A DNA stretch of 39,756 nucleotides, taken from NCBI GenBank assembly GCA_937906455.1, contig CALCYT010000022.1, forward strand, positions 1 to 39,756, written 5' to 3'. The stretch comes from an uncultured Bacteroidales bacterium (GTDB lineage: Bacteria > Bacteroidota > Bacteroidia > Bacteroidales > F082). Below are positions 16,901 to 25,049 of the stretch, piece after piece. The first letter of the stretch is position 1; each line of letters begins with the position of its first letter. Below the pieces are notes generated by a model. The model was not told the origin of the DNA. It saw only the letters and a program-made list of their open reading frames with translations, and searched no databases. The translations under genes were made by a program, and so were the position numbers.

Positions 16901-17246
16901 CGGCGACGACGGTATCAACCAGATTATAAAAGACATGGAGAAACTCGAAGAAGATATTGTGAATAAACGCATTACGAATCAGACCATCAAACGTAACAAA
17001 GACATAATGTCGCGCATGCTGAAGGCGGAAAATGCACAGCAGGAACGTGAGAAAGAGGAGAAACGCAAGTCGGATGAGTATAAAGGAACAGAAAAAACAC
17101 ATAATATCGACGAGCTGAGATATGAGGAGAGCATCAAGAAGCAACAGGACTTCTTGCGCATGAATCCTATTGAGTATCAGCCATTTTACAAACAGAAAAT
17201 AAATGAATATTTCTTTAATAAAGAGCGTCATTTCGAGCGACCGTAG
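13959..17246 (+). CDS. DUF4175 family large membrane-anchored coiled-coil protein
   Basis: Protein of 1095 residues. Three membrane helices lie near the N terminus (about 22-42, 52-78 and 145-162), followed by a beta-rich extracytoplasmic part (about 190-490). The rest is a very long charged helical region rich in Glu, Lys, Met and Gln (about 490-1060), with stretches such as QQEWEKIQEEQKELSDF and MQQQMQRQQQDGM. This is the layout of DUF4175 proteins of Bacteroidota, whose function is not established; some are annotated as ATPases, but no Walker motif is visible here. The last residues (HFERP) are encoded by the left arm of a palindromic intergenic element, so the native C terminus may have been altered. 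ybeY follows 83 bp later. Confidence 0.85.
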   Translation: MEKNALIVKIEHFIRKFYLNRLIQGALIGLILMIALFLIVNGIEYFSWLPQKGRLILLLLLVLGTVFVAIFYFTIPIINLIRFRKKMSDKQAAVIIGKFFPEISDKLLNTIQLSENLSQNIDNQLLIAAIEQRIENLRPVNFSDAVNLKENYKYLKIFGLAFVILSITLIFLPDFSKKPVERIFNYSQEYVKPLPFEVQLSATEIEVSQGKDAEFRIHVTGERLPNAFYIRGNTGVRMMNRLSTNDFRFVFKNVNQNESFFVEGGDYRSPMINLTVRPNPAMLYYEAKLTFPKYIHRKNENLSGKTRLIVPQGTEVEFVFHTRYVDSVAIDTQSVMSRQEGSDEYIYNLKALQTTRFNVTLYNSWNASSPIPFTLEVIPDAYPDISVQNFHEDFSKQTYYSGLIADDYGFTKLLYHFEVDGKPNQSFVREIPVDKRNVRNSFYYSIDIDTLTLYRGDEIKAYFEVFDNDGINGPKSKRSEVFYLVLPTTEQLDSIADNTENQILNNLNQRSDELQNLRKDIEDMLRDLMSKKELDWSDKEKMKELLEKQKEVQQEWEKIQEEQKELSDFIKENELSSDELVRKQEEINKLFNEVIPDEMKKLMEEIEQMLNEMPRERMQEIMKDLKKNNESLQKMMDRNLSLLEQLKVEKDMNRLMDEMQRLADELLDNTDSISAQDAENQFNRMEQQLDSIIEKNQGLSDPFDINKDEEAFDEIKQDLEDAEDSEDGGEHESAKKQKQKAGKKMKEMAENMNSLMMGGSMDQLAEDADMVRILLENVVRSSHAEEELMLKTGAMKKDDPTVSQKISRQKEISDNFTMVEDSLRKMANRQTSVKNFVFNELQIIDQQTESAMQDILELKFGSAAQKQQRAMMSMNNLALMLAESLEEMDMQMDGSSSGSCSKPGKSKGKQGKPKNMKNMQDLQNQLGEQLKKMQQQMQRQQQDGMPMPEMSEELARMAAQQELIREGMQQILNEMKQNGVLGDDGINQIIKDMEKLEEDIVNKRITNQTIKRNKDIMSRMLKAENAQQEREKEEKRKSDEYKGTEKTHNIDELRYEESIKKQQDFLRMNPIEYQPFYKQKINEYFFNKERHFERP

Positions 17247-17313
17247 GGAGTCGAGAAATCTCATTCTATTAGTTTGAGATTTCTCCATTCCGCTCCGCTT
17301 CAGTCGAAATGAC
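17227..17313. repeat. Long imperfect palindromic element overlapping the DUF4175 3' end
   Basis: GTCATTTCGA (17227) pairs with TCGAAATGAC (17304-17313), and inside it GAGAAATCTCA (17253-17263) pairs with TGAGATTTCTC (17275-17285) around a short loop. Intergenic palindromes of the GTCATTTCGAGCG...AGAAATCTC type are dispersed in many Bacteroidota genomes. The left arm supplies the final codons of the upstream gene. It may also act as a transcript-end hairpin. Confidence 0.8.
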
Positions 17314-17329
17314 AAATTGAACGTAGATT

Positions 17330-17755
17330 ATGATAAGATTTGAAAGCATTGACATTGAGATTCCTGCGTTGAACCAACGTCTTGCCAAGCAATGGATTGA
17401 AGAGTTTGCGGCATCATACGGCAAGAAAGTCGGCGAGCTGTATTACCTTTTTTGCAGCGACGACTATCTTTTGGAGTTCAACCAGAAGCGCATGAACCAC
17501 GATTTCTACACCGACATAGTGACGTTTCCGCTGAACGACTGCAGCGAATATCTCTCAGGCGAGTTTTACATCAGCATTGACAGGATTAGAGACAATGCCG
17601 AGCAGTTGGGAAAGCCTTTTAAAGACGAGTTTCATCGTGTTTTGTCACACGGCGTGCTACATCTGATAGGCTTTAAGGACAAGACCGACGACGATGCCAA
17701 AATGATGCGCGAGCAGGAGGAAAGATGTCTTGCTATGCGTCGTGAAAGCTTTTAA
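17330..17755 (+). CDS. ybeY: Endoribonuclease YbeY (16S rRNA maturation)
   Basis: Protein of 141 residues of the UPF0054/YbeY family, a metal-dependent RNase involved in 16S rRNA 3' end processing and ribosome quality control. Diagnostic parts are DIVTFPLND, LSGEFYISIDRIRDNA and the metal site SHGVLHLIGFKDKTDDD. In many bacteria the third ligand is a His (HGxLHLxGYDH); here the H-x3-H part is kept and Asp stands near the third position, as seen in other Bacteroidota members. Length is normal. It is followed by a parS-like site and mnmG. Confidence 0.92.
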   Translation: MIRFESIDIEIPALNQRLAKQWIEEFAASYGKKVGELYYLFCSDDYLLEFNQKRMNHDFYTDIVTFPLNDCSEYLSGEFYISIDRIRDNAEQLGKPFKDEFHRVLSHGVLHLIGFKDKTDDDAKMMREQEERCLAMRRESF

Positions 17756-17775
17756 AATATGGTAATAACAAAAAA

Positions 17776-17791
17776 TGTTCCACGTGGAACA
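17776..17791. promoter_or_regulatory. parS-like centromere site, upstream of mnmG
   Basis: TGTTCCACGTGGAACA is a perfect 16-bp palindrome matching the chromosomal parS consensus TGTTnCACGTGnAACA bound by ParB. It lies between ybeY and mnmG, 8 bp before the mnmG start codon. An identical copy occurs at 19683. Confidence 0.88.
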
Positions 17792-17799
17792 CTGAAGAT

Positions 17800-19674
17800 A
17801 TGATATTTGAAAAATACGATGTGATAGTGGTCGGGGCAGGCCATGCTGGATGTGAGGCGGCGGCAGCGGCAGCCAACCTCGGCAACAAGACCTTGCTCAT
17901 AACCATGAACATGAGCTTTATGGCTGCGATGTCGTGCAACCCCGCCGTCGGAGGCATCGCCAAAGGCCAGATAGTGCGGGAAATCGACGCTCTCGGCGGA
18001 CAGATGGGCATCATAGCTGACAAAACGATGATACAGTTCAGGATGCTCAACAAGTCGAAAGGTCCCGCCGTGTGGAGCCCGCGGGTGCAAAGCGACAAAG
18101 CGGCATTCTCAGCAGAATGGAGGAAAACACTTGAAAACACACGAAATCTCGAGTTCTGGCAAGACCATGTCGATGGCTTGATAGTGGAAGGCAACCAAGT
18201 AAAAGGCGTCCACACCATGATGGGAGGCGACGTGTATTCCAAGACCGTCATCCTTACCAACGGCACCTTCCTCAACGGTAAGATTTTCATCGGCGAGAAG
18301 TCGTTTTCAGGCGGCAGGATCGGCGAGGCGGCAAGTCATGGAATCACTGAACAACTCGTGGAACTCGGCTTTGAATCCGACAGGATGAAGACCGGAACGC
18401 CGGTAAGAATCGATGGCAGAACAATAGACTTCAGCAGGCTGACGGAACAAAAAGGCGATGAGGAGATAACAGGGTTCTCGTTTATGAATGTGCAGAAACC
18501 CCGACATCAACGCTCATGCTATATAGCATACACCTCACAGAAAGTCCACGACATACTACGCACCGGATTCGACAAATCGCCGATGTTCACCGGCAGAATA
18601 CAAGGCATAGGACCGCGTTACTGCCCGAGTATAGAAGACAAGATAGAGCGTTTTGCGGGCAAGGACTTCCACCAGCTCTTTGTGGAGCCTGAAGGAGTCA
18701 CCACATGCGAGTATTATCTCAACGGATTCTCCTCGTCGTTGCCAGAAGACATTCAGTATCAGGCACTTAGAAATATAGAAGGTTTCGAGAACGCCAAGAT
18801 TTTCCGTCCCGGCTACGCTATCGAATACGATTTCTTCCCGCCGGAACAGCTATATCATAGCTTAGAGACACGCAGGCTACACGGTTTGTTTTTCGCCGGA
18901 CAAATCAACGGGACGACAGGCTATGAAGAGGCCGCCGCACAAGGGCTTATGGCCGGCATCAACGCGCACAGGCTCCTGCATGACGAGGAGCCCTTTGTTT
19001 TACGTCGTGACGAGGGCTATATAGGCGTTCTCATCGACGACCTCATCACCAAGAGCGTTGACGAGCCGTACCGCATGTTTACAAGTCGCGCCGAATACCG
19101 TATATTATTACGCCAAGACAACGCCGACGCGCGTCTGACCCCGATTGGATATAAACTCGGTCTCGCCACAGAAGAGCGTCACAGTCGTTTCTTAGACAAG
19201 GAACAACATGTGAATGATTTGGTTATGTTGTTGAAAGACAATAACATAAGTCCAGATGAGATAAACACCCTGTTGGTTGCCAAAGGCACACCGGAAATCA
19301 CAGGTAAAACACGTCTCGCCCATATACTCACGCGCCCGCAGCTTAGTTTAGCTGAGATCATAAACCACGTGGGATGGCTTAAGTCACAGTATGATTTGAG
19401 CGACGAGACGACGCGGAGCGTCGTCGAGGAGGCGGAGATATTGGTGAAATATGAAGGATACATCGACAAGGAACGCGAGGTCGCCGACAAGCTGAAACGC
19501 CTCGAAGACGTGCGACTCAGTCCCGACTTCGACTATAACGCCTTGCACTCGCTGACAATAGAGGCGCGACAGAAACTGACGAAACACAAGCCTCAGACAT
19601 TAGGCCAGGCGTCACGCATAAGCGGGGTTTCACCTGCTGACATCTCGGTATTGGCGGTGTTTTTGGGGAGATAA
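17800..19674 (+). CDS. mnmG: tRNA U34 carboxymethylaminomethyl synthesis enzyme MnmG (GidA)
   Basis: FAD-dependent protein of 624 residues that, with MnmE, installs the (carboxymethyl)aminomethyl group at wobble U34 of certain tRNAs. The N-terminal dinucleotide-binding motif is VIVVGAGHAGCEAA. Family signatures include CNPAVGGIAKGQ, the RGPAVWSPR-type stretch (here KGPAVWSPRVQ), PRYCPSIEDK and GQINGTTGYEEAAAQGLMAG. The length is normal. Its promoter region contains one parS-like site and its 3' spacer a second, so ParB binding here could overlap with control of mnmG transcription. mnmE is not in the window. Confidence 0.97.
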   Translation: MIFEKYDVIVVGAGHAGCEAAAAAANLGNKTLLITMNMSFMAAMSCNPAVGGIAKGQIVREIDALGGQMGIIADKTMIQFRMLNKSKGPAVWSPRVQSDKAAFSAEWRKTLENTRNLEFWQDHVDGLIVEGNQVKGVHTMMGGDVYSKTVILTNGTFLNGKIFIGEKSFSGGRIGEAASHGITEQLVELGFESDRMKTGTPVRIDGRTIDFSRLTEQKGDEEITGFSFMNVQKPRHQRSCYIAYTSQKVHDILRTGFDKSPMFTGRIQGIGPRYCPSIEDKIERFAGKDFHQLFVEPEGVTTCEYYLNGFSSSLPEDIQYQALRNIEGFENAKIFRPGYAIEYDFFPPEQLYHSLETRRLHGLFFAGQINGTTGYEEAAAQGLMAGINAHRLLHDEEPFVLRRDEGYIGVLIDDLITKSVDEPYRMFTSRAEYRILLRQDNADARLTPIGYKLGLATEERHSRFLDKEQHVNDLVMLLKDNNISPDEINTLLVAKGTPEITGKTRLAHILTRPQLSLAEIINHVGWLKSQYDLSDETTRSVVEEAEILVKYEGYIDKEREVADKLKRLEDVRLSPDFDYNALHSLTIEARQKLTKHKPQTLGQASRISGVSPADISVLAVFLGR

Positions 19675-19682
19675 AATTCAAT

Positions 19683-19698
19683 TGTTCCACGTGGAACA
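19683..19698. promoter_or_regulatory. Second parS-like centromere site, downstream of mnmG
   Basis: TGTTCCACGTGGAACA, identical to the site at 17776, lies 8 bp after the mnmG stop codon and 32 bp before the methyltransferase gene. Two perfect copies 1.9 kb apart are very unlikely by chance. Confidence 0.88.
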
Positions 19699-19730
19699 TT
19701 TTTTGAAAACATCAATAAAACAAGGATATT

Positions 19731-20603
19731 ATGAGTACTAAATGCCCGTTTTGCAAATCAGATGACACTAAGTCTTACCTCAAGCTGAAGGATTATTTCC
19801 TAACACAGGAAGACTTCGAGATTTTAGAGTGTGACAACTGCAAACTGCTGTTCACCTCTCCCCGACCGAATCAGTCTGAGATAGGAAAATATTACAAATC
19901 GGACGACTATCTGAGCCATAACGAGCACAAGAAAGGGTTCATTCCATGGGTATATAACCAAGTTAAAAAAGTCAACATCCGCAATAAATACAGTGTCGCT
20001 TGCGGCAACCGCACAAAACCGCATATCCTCGACTTCGGCTGTGGCGTCGGCGATTTCCTGCATTATGCACATCAAAAAGGATGCGAGATAACGGGCTGCG
20101 ACCTTAGTGAGGACGCGCGTACATGCGCATCGGAAAAACTCGGCAAGACCGTCAACACTCCGGAAGAAATCTTCGCCCTCCCCTCCTCCACCTTCGACGT
20201 CATCACTATGTGGCATGTGCTTGAACACATCGACGACCTCAGGTATCAGACGGAACAAATGCACCGTCTCATGAAAGACTCCGGAACTCTCGTGATTGCC
20301 GTCCCAAACTACAGGTCGCTCGACGCGCAGCATTACAAAGACAAATGGGCGGCATACGACGTTCCCCGGCATCTCAACCATTTTCACAAAGAGTCGTTAG
20401 AAAACGTCTTGGCGGGATTCTTCGAGCTTGAGAATATTCATCCGATGAAATGGGACGCATTCTATATCTCGATGATGAGCGAGAGATTCATTTCCGACAA
20501 GAACACCTTCCTCAAAGGCATTCGTGTCGGCTGGAAGTCGAACCGCCACGCACGCAAAAGCGGAGAATATTCAAGCTTGATATATGTTTTTCGCAAAATT
20601 TGA
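19731..20603 (+). CDS. Class I SAM-dependent methyltransferase with N-terminal zinc ribbon
   Basis: Protein of 290 residues. A zinc-ribbon-like start (CPFCKSDD ... CDNC, about residues 5-40) precedes a Rossmann-fold methyltransferase domain with the SAM motif ILDFGCGVGDFL (about 99-110), an acidic residue after beta-2 in TGCDLSEDA, and the WHVLEHIDD post-motif typical of methyltransferase type 11/12/23 proteins. The substrate is unknown; similar proteins act on sugars, lipids or small molecules in envelope or secondary metabolism. It stands alone between the second parS site and the sensor kinase gene. Confidence 0.85.
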   Translation: MSTKCPFCKSDDTKSYLKLKDYFLTQEDFEILECDNCKLLFTSPRPNQSEIGKYYKSDDYLSHNEHKKGFIPWVYNQVKKVNIRNKYSVACGNRTKPHILDFGCGVGDFLHYAHQKGCEITGCDLSEDARTCASEKLGKTVNTPEEIFALPSSTFDVITMWHVLEHIDDLRYQTEQMHRLMKDSGTLVIAVPNYRSLDAQHYKDKWAAYDVPRHLNHFHKESLENVLAGFFELENIHPMKWDAFYISMMSERFISDKNTFLKGIRVGWKSNRHARKSGEYSSLIYVFRKI

Positions 20604-20726
20604 TTTTTGCCGTTTTTTAGCCATTTTAAGGCATTTTTGGTTTTCAATGAGGCGGACATCAAAAATTTTTTGAAAACGTCTTAGACAAAGGCAATTTTTG
20701 GAACGATTTTTGTTAAAAAACAGACC

Positions 20727-22970
20727 ATGAGAAAGATTTACATCATATTAACAACAATAGCACTCATCGCAGTGACGGTTTTCGCATATCAGCGAAACGA
20801 GAAGAGAGAGGATGTCGAGATGCGAAGGTTCGCCGAGATTATCGCTGACGAGACTGACCTCGAGTTTGAAAAAGCGGCAGACAAATTCATCGACGACATC
20901 AAAAACGACTCGCTCATCAATCTATGGTGCAAAGAAGAGCTTCCAAGCGATGACAGCATCTTCGCATATATTAAGTCGCAATATTTCAATGATATTGACA
21001 TTTTAAAACAGTATATTATAACATTTGTTTTATGCGACGGCGACACCTATCTCAACGTTAACGAGAGTCAGATAAAATGCCATGATATGTTTTCAGGCAT
21101 CATCGAAGAAAACAGCCACACTCAAATCAGCGAAAATCTTGTACACATCGACGATGCCACCACCGACATATATTATTTGGTGACCATCAGCTTGCCGGAA
21201 AGTCATACGGCATTTATCGAGTTTTATAAAGAATTGGATTTCAAGGGTTTAGCAACAGAGCGTTTGAAAAATTTCTCGTTCGGCGTGTATAAAAACAATA
21301 TTTTGGATTACAAATTCGGCAACTTCCTATACCCTAACAATTTCAATAATTTCATCTCGCAAGACGACGGTATCATAAAAGGAAAGAAATATAAACATTT
21401 AATTATCAATGATTTAGAAAACTCCAAAACAATTATTGTCACCATTGAGTGCGAACGCTGGCTGAGATTTGTCGCTCCTTTCTCAATAATTTTCTTCGTC
21501 CTGCTCCTCGCCTACTTGCTCTATGTATATTTCTTCAACAGCAGTAATAATCAGCGACTTAGCTTCCATAGCAAGATGCAAATCACCATCTTGCTGACAT
21601 TGGCGTTCTCGTTTTTCATCGTCGGACTCGTTTCGTTCCTCTTCTTGGAAAACAATATCACGAAAAAGAATGAGATTACACAGTACAAGCAGGCTATCAT
21701 AATACGTAACAGACTGGATTCCAACAATTTAACCGACAACGATTTTCTTAAAGATCTTGGGGAGACATTTTTGTGCGACATCAATATTTACGACGTTGAC
21801 GGTAAGCTTATCAATACTACAATAAAGAATCCGGATTACTTCGATTATCTTTACATTGACGAGACTGCTTTTCAAAACATTGTGGAGGAAAACGCCGGTT
21901 ATTTCATGCAGACCGAGTATTACGCCGATGACAGATGCTACTCGTATTACTTCCCGGTTCTTGACAAAAACAACGAGCTTGTCGCGATTCTGAATATCCC
22001 CTACTTCGATTCCAAGTCGGATTATGATGACAGAATATCGAATTTTATCTTAAATTATATCAATATTATTGTAGTATTGCTCGGCATTTCCTCAATAATC
22101 GTGATTTTAGTGACGCGAAAGACACTTAAACCGTTGAAAATCATTGAGAAACAGATGGGCAAAATAAGTTTGGAAGGCGGTAACGAGCAGATAGATTTCA
22201 AAGGAAGCGATGAAATCGGGGCGTTAGTCGAGCAATATAATAAGATGTGCAGACAGTTGGAGATAGCCGCCAATAAAATAGTTCGCAACGAGCGTGAGAG
22301 CGCATGGCGTGAGATGGCGCGCCAGGTGGCACACGAAATCAAGAACCCTCTTACTCCCATGCGCCTGAACATTGAATATTTGCAGATGCTGTGGGACAGA
22401 AAAGACCCGAAATTCGAAGAAAGCCTCAAGGAGACGCTCGACTCACTCCTGCAACAGATTGAGACATTGACGAAAATCGCGACAGCGTTCTCCGACTACG
22501 CCAAGATGCCTGAGAACACACCGACGAATTTCGATTTGTCGGAGCTTGTCAAAAACACCGTCAAGCTTTATGATACTCAGCAAAATATCTGTATCACAAC
22601 GACTTACGACGAAAACGCCGATTGGAATATCTTTGCCGACAAAAACAATCTCGGTAGGGTTTTGGGCAATATCATCAAAAACGCGATTCAGGCCATCGGC
22701 AACCAAGACGGACGTATTGAGGTGACGCTCAACAGCTTGGAAGAAAAATATATCATCAAAATTTCGGACAACGGCTGTGGCGTCAAAGAAGAAGACAAGA
22801 CAAAGGTGTTTTTCCCTAATTTCACAACAAAATCAAGCGGTATGGGAGTGGGATTGTCGGTGTCGCAGGACATCATACAGGGCATGGGAGGCAATATTTC
22901 TTTTGAAAGCGAAGAAAGAAAAGGCACAGTTTTTACGATCGACATACCAAAATTAAAAGAAAAACAATAA
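20727..22970 (+). CDS. NtrY-like membrane sensor histidine kinase with HAMP domain
   Basis: Protein of 747 residues. A membrane helix at the N terminus precedes a large extracytoplasmic region (about 25-245). Two helices (about 246-270 and 282-308), a second extracytoplasmic segment and a helix near 438-460 follow. Then come HAMP, the HisKA box VAHEIKNPLTPMRL with the phosphorylated His near residue 536, and an HATPase domain with N-box NIIKNAIQAI, G1-box DNGCGV and the G2 region GMGVGLSVSQDII. The HEIKNPLTPMRL box is of the NtrY type. No response regulator gene is adjacent, so the partner lies elsewhere. The flippase gene follows after 30 bp and may be cotranscribed. The signal is unknown. 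Confidence 0.9.
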   Translation: MRKIYIILTTIALIAVTVFAYQRNEKREDVEMRRFAEIIADETDLEFEKAADKFIDDIKNDSLINLWCKEELPSDDSIFAYIKSQYFNDIDILKQYIITFVLCDGDTYLNVNESQIKCHDMFSGIIEENSHTQISENLVHIDDATTDIYYLVTISLPESHTAFIEFYKELDFKGLATERLKNFSFGVYKNNILDYKFGNFLYPNNFNNFISQDDGIIKGKKYKHLIINDLENSKTIIVTIECERWLRFVAPFSIIFFVLLLAYLLYVYFFNSSNNQRLSFHSKMQITILLTLAFSFFIVGLVSFLFLENNITKKNEITQYKQAIIIRNRLDSNNLTDNDFLKDLGETFLCDINIYDVDGKLINTTIKNPDYFDYLYIDETAFQNIVEENAGYFMQTEYYADDRCYSYYFPVLDKNNELVAILNIPYFDSKSDYDDRISNFILNYINIIVVLLGISSIIVILVTRKTLKPLKIIEKQMGKISLEGGNEQIDFKGSDEIGALVEQYNKMCRQLEIAANKIVRNERESAWREMARQVAHEIKNPLTPMRLNIEYLQMLWDRKDPKFEESLKETLDSLLQQIETLTKIATAFSDYAKMPENTPTNFDLSELVKNTVKLYDTQQNICITTTYDENADWNIFADKNNLGRVLGNIIKNAIQAIGNQDGRIEVTLNSLEEKYIIKISDNGCGVKEEDKTKVFFPNFTTKSSGMGVGLSVSQDIIQGMGGNISFESEERKGTVFTIDIPKLKEKQ

Positions 22971-23000
22971 ATTTGCAAAAATTTTGTTATATTTGGTGAA

Positions 23001-24506
23001 ATGAGCAATAATCCGATTAAAGCCCTTGCGGGTCAGACAGTTATATACGGCATGGGAACCATAGTGCCTCGGTTGCTTAATTACCTTTTGGTGCCGTTGT
23101 ATGTGCGAGTGTTCGCCGCCGGAGTCTATGGCCAGATCACAGATTTATATGCCTGGATAGCCTTCCTGCTCGCGTTGCTGACATACGGCATGGAAACCAC
23201 GTTTTTCCGTTACACCCAGAAAGAAAATCCTGACAAGGTGTTCAACAATATCGTTTCGTGCATCATCATTACGACGGGAATCTTTTTGGTCTTGAACGGA
23301 TTTTTCCATAAAGATTTCGCGCATCTCATTCAGTATGAACACAATACACAATATGTTCTGTTTCTTGGAATCATAGTGGCGTTGGATGCGCTGACAGCCG
23401 TTCCTTTCGCGAAGCTAAGAAAGAACAATCAGGCTAAGTTGTTCACTCTCATCAAGATAGCCAATGTGGTACTGAATATCGGGCTTAACCTGCTGTTTCT
23501 GCTCGTCATCCCGGAAACGGCTTTATCCATCTCAGATAAAATATTTGGTCCGCAGGCAGGCTTGCTCGTATGGGTCTTGATTTCCAATGTGTTATCAAGT
23601 TTCTTAAGTTTGCTGTTGCTTCTTCCGCAGTTTAAAGGCTTCCGTTTTGAGCTTGACAAGAGTCTTATCCGTCCCATGTTGGCGTACGCCATCCCGATAT
23701 TGCTCATCAACTTAGTTGGGATGGTCAACGAGGTGGCCGACAAGATTCTGATAAAGTACCTCACCCCTGTCCCCGACTCGGAAACGCTTGTCTCGCTTGG
23801 CATGACGTCGGAGGAATATGCCCTTCAGCAGCTCGGCATTTACGGAGCTAACTATAAGCTCGCCGTGCTGATGACCATCTTCATCCAGATGTTCCGTTAC
23901 GCCTCCGAGCCTTTCTTCTTTGGCAAGGCGAAAGACCGCAACGCACCTGAGCTTTACGCCAAGGTGATGACATATTTTGTAGCCTTCTGCCTTCTGATTT
24001 TCCTCGGCGTGATGCTGTATATCGACGTGCTGAAATATTTCGTCGGCAGAGGCGGAAGCGATTATCATGAAGGCTTGGTGATAGTTCCTATTGTGTTGAT
24101 AGCCAATATGTTTTATGGTATTGTGTTTAATCTCTCTATATGGTTCAAACTCACTGACAAGACGTTCTCCGGCACGATAATTTCGATAATCGGGGCAACC
24201 GTCACTCTGCTCTGCCTGTTTGTCCTTGTGCCAAAGATCGGTTATGTCGGAGCCGCCATAGCGCATCTCGGCTGCTACACCGTGATGATGCTCGTGTCGT
24301 ATTTCTGGGGTCAGAGGGTATTTCCGGTACCTTATCAAGTCGGGAGAATCGCCATTTATTTGATATTTGCCATAGGATTATATATTTTGAGCACATTATT
24401 TAGCGATTACAGTCTCGCAATGAGATTGACAATCAACACATTATTAATTTTGGTTTATCTTGGCACGGTTTTTGTTGCAGAACGTAAAAATCCTTTGAAG
24501 ATATGA
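23001..24506 (+). CDS. Polysaccharide/lipid-linked oligosaccharide flippase (MATE/MOP-like)
   Basis: Integral membrane protein of 501 residues with 12-14 predicted helices and the typical start GQTVIYGMGTIVPRLLNYLLVPLY of Wzx-like exporters in the polysaccharide biosynthesis group. It probably flips a lipid-linked glycan (LPS, capsule or another envelope glycan) across the inner membrane; the substrate cannot be inferred. Its stop overlaps the dut start by 4 bp (ATGA). The order flippase, dut, TPR protein, DUF4292 lipoprotein, M23 protein recurs in Bacteroidota, from memory of such genomes. A TATATTTG at 22988-22995 lies only 5 bp before the ATG, so any transcript from it would be leaderless. 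Confidence 0.88.
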   Translation: MSNNPIKALAGQTVIYGMGTIVPRLLNYLLVPLYVRVFAAGVYGQITDLYAWIAFLLALLTYGMETTFFRYTQKENPDKVFNNIVSCIIITTGIFLVLNGFFHKDFAHLIQYEHNTQYVLFLGIIVALDALTAVPFAKLRKNNQAKLFTLIKIANVVLNIGLNLLFLLVIPETALSISDKIFGPQAGLLVWVLISNVLSSFLSLLLLLPQFKGFRFELDKSLIRPMLAYAIPILLINLVGMVNEVADKILIKYLTPVPDSETLVSLGMTSEEYALQQLGIYGANYKLAVLMTIFIQMFRYASEPFFFGKAKDRNAPELYAKVMTYFVAFCLLIFLGVMLYIDVLKYFVGRGGSDYHEGLVIVPIVLIANMFYGIVFNLSIWFKLTDKTFSGTIISIIGATVTLLCLFVLVPKIGYVGAAIAHLGCYTVMMLVSYFWGQRVFPVPYQVGRIAIYLIFAIGLYILSTLFSDYSLAMRLTINTLLILVYLGTVFVAERKNPLKI

Positions 24507-24937
24507 TATTAAATATTTTAAACAAATCAGACAATGCGATGCCGGCATATGAGACTATGAACTCAGCCGGTATGGATTTGAGAGCGTATCTCCCTGACGG
24601 TGAATTAGTTATAAAACCTATGCATCGCGCTTTGGTGCCGACGGGCTTGTTCATGGAGATTCCGGAAGGCTATGAGGGACAGGTGAGGCCGCGCAGCGGA
24701 TTAGCTATAAAAAGCGGCATCACGGTGCTGAACTCGCCCGGCACAATCGACGCTGACTATAGGGGAGAGGTGAAGGTGATTTTGATTAACCTCTCGGATT
24801 CTGATTTCGTCGTCAAGAGCGGAGATAGGATAGCACAGTTGGTGATTGCAAAATGTGAGCAGATGGAAGTCGTTGAGGTTCAGACTATTAGCGAAACCGA
24901 AAGAGGGGCCGGAGGGTTTGGACATACGGGGGTTTAG
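24503..24937 (+). CDS. dut: Deoxyuridine 5'-triphosphate nucleotidohydrolase (dUTPase)
   Basis: Trimeric dUTPase of 144 residues that hydrolyses dUTP to dUMP and PPi, keeping uracil out of DNA. All five motifs are present: AGMDLRAYL (1), PRSGLAIK (2), GTIDADYRGEVKV (3), GDRIAQLVI (4) and the C-terminal ERGAGGFGHTG (5). Length is normal. The start codon overlaps the flippase stop. Its TAG stop lies in the first heptamer-like unit of the tandem repeat that fills the downstream spacer. Confidence 0.97.
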   Translation: MILNILNKSDNAMPAYETMNSAGMDLRAYLPDGELVIKPMHRALVPTGLFMEIPEGYEGQVRPRSGLAIKSGITVLNSPGTIDADYRGEVKVILINLSDSDFVVKSGDRIAQLVIAKCEQMEVVEVQTISETERGAGGFGHTGV

Positions 24938-24955
24938 AGTGGAGAAATCCTTTTA

Positions 24956-25040
24956 GTTTAGAGTTGAGAGTTTAGAGTTGAGAGTTTAGAGTCAGTTTTT
25001 TAGTTAAGAGTAGAGAGTAAAGAGTAGAGTGGGGTGATGA
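24956..25040 (+). repeat. Degenerate heptamer tandem repeat (GTTTAGA/GTTGAGA)
   Basis: Alternating 7-bp units GTTTAGA and GTTGAGA (24956-24990, five clear units) continue as more diverged units (GTAGAGA, GTAAAGA, GTAGAGT) to about 25030. A similar phase, GTTTAGAGTGGAGA, already begins at the dut stop codon. The array fills most of the 112-bp spacer between dut and the TPR gene. Confidence 0.75.
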
Positions 25041-25049
25041 TTATTTATA

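Noticed and set aside
19368..19375. Additional CACGTG-containing site within mnmG as a third parS
   Set aside because: The flanks (AAACCACGTGGGAT) do not match the parS arms.
19517..19699. Minus-strand frame starting MFHVEQ
   Set aside because: The start comes from the parS palindrome and the rest is antisense to mnmG; this pattern is a well-known annotation artefact.
24956..25040. Possible CRISPR-like array
   Set aside because: Units are 7 bp and contiguous without spacers; no cas genes are present.
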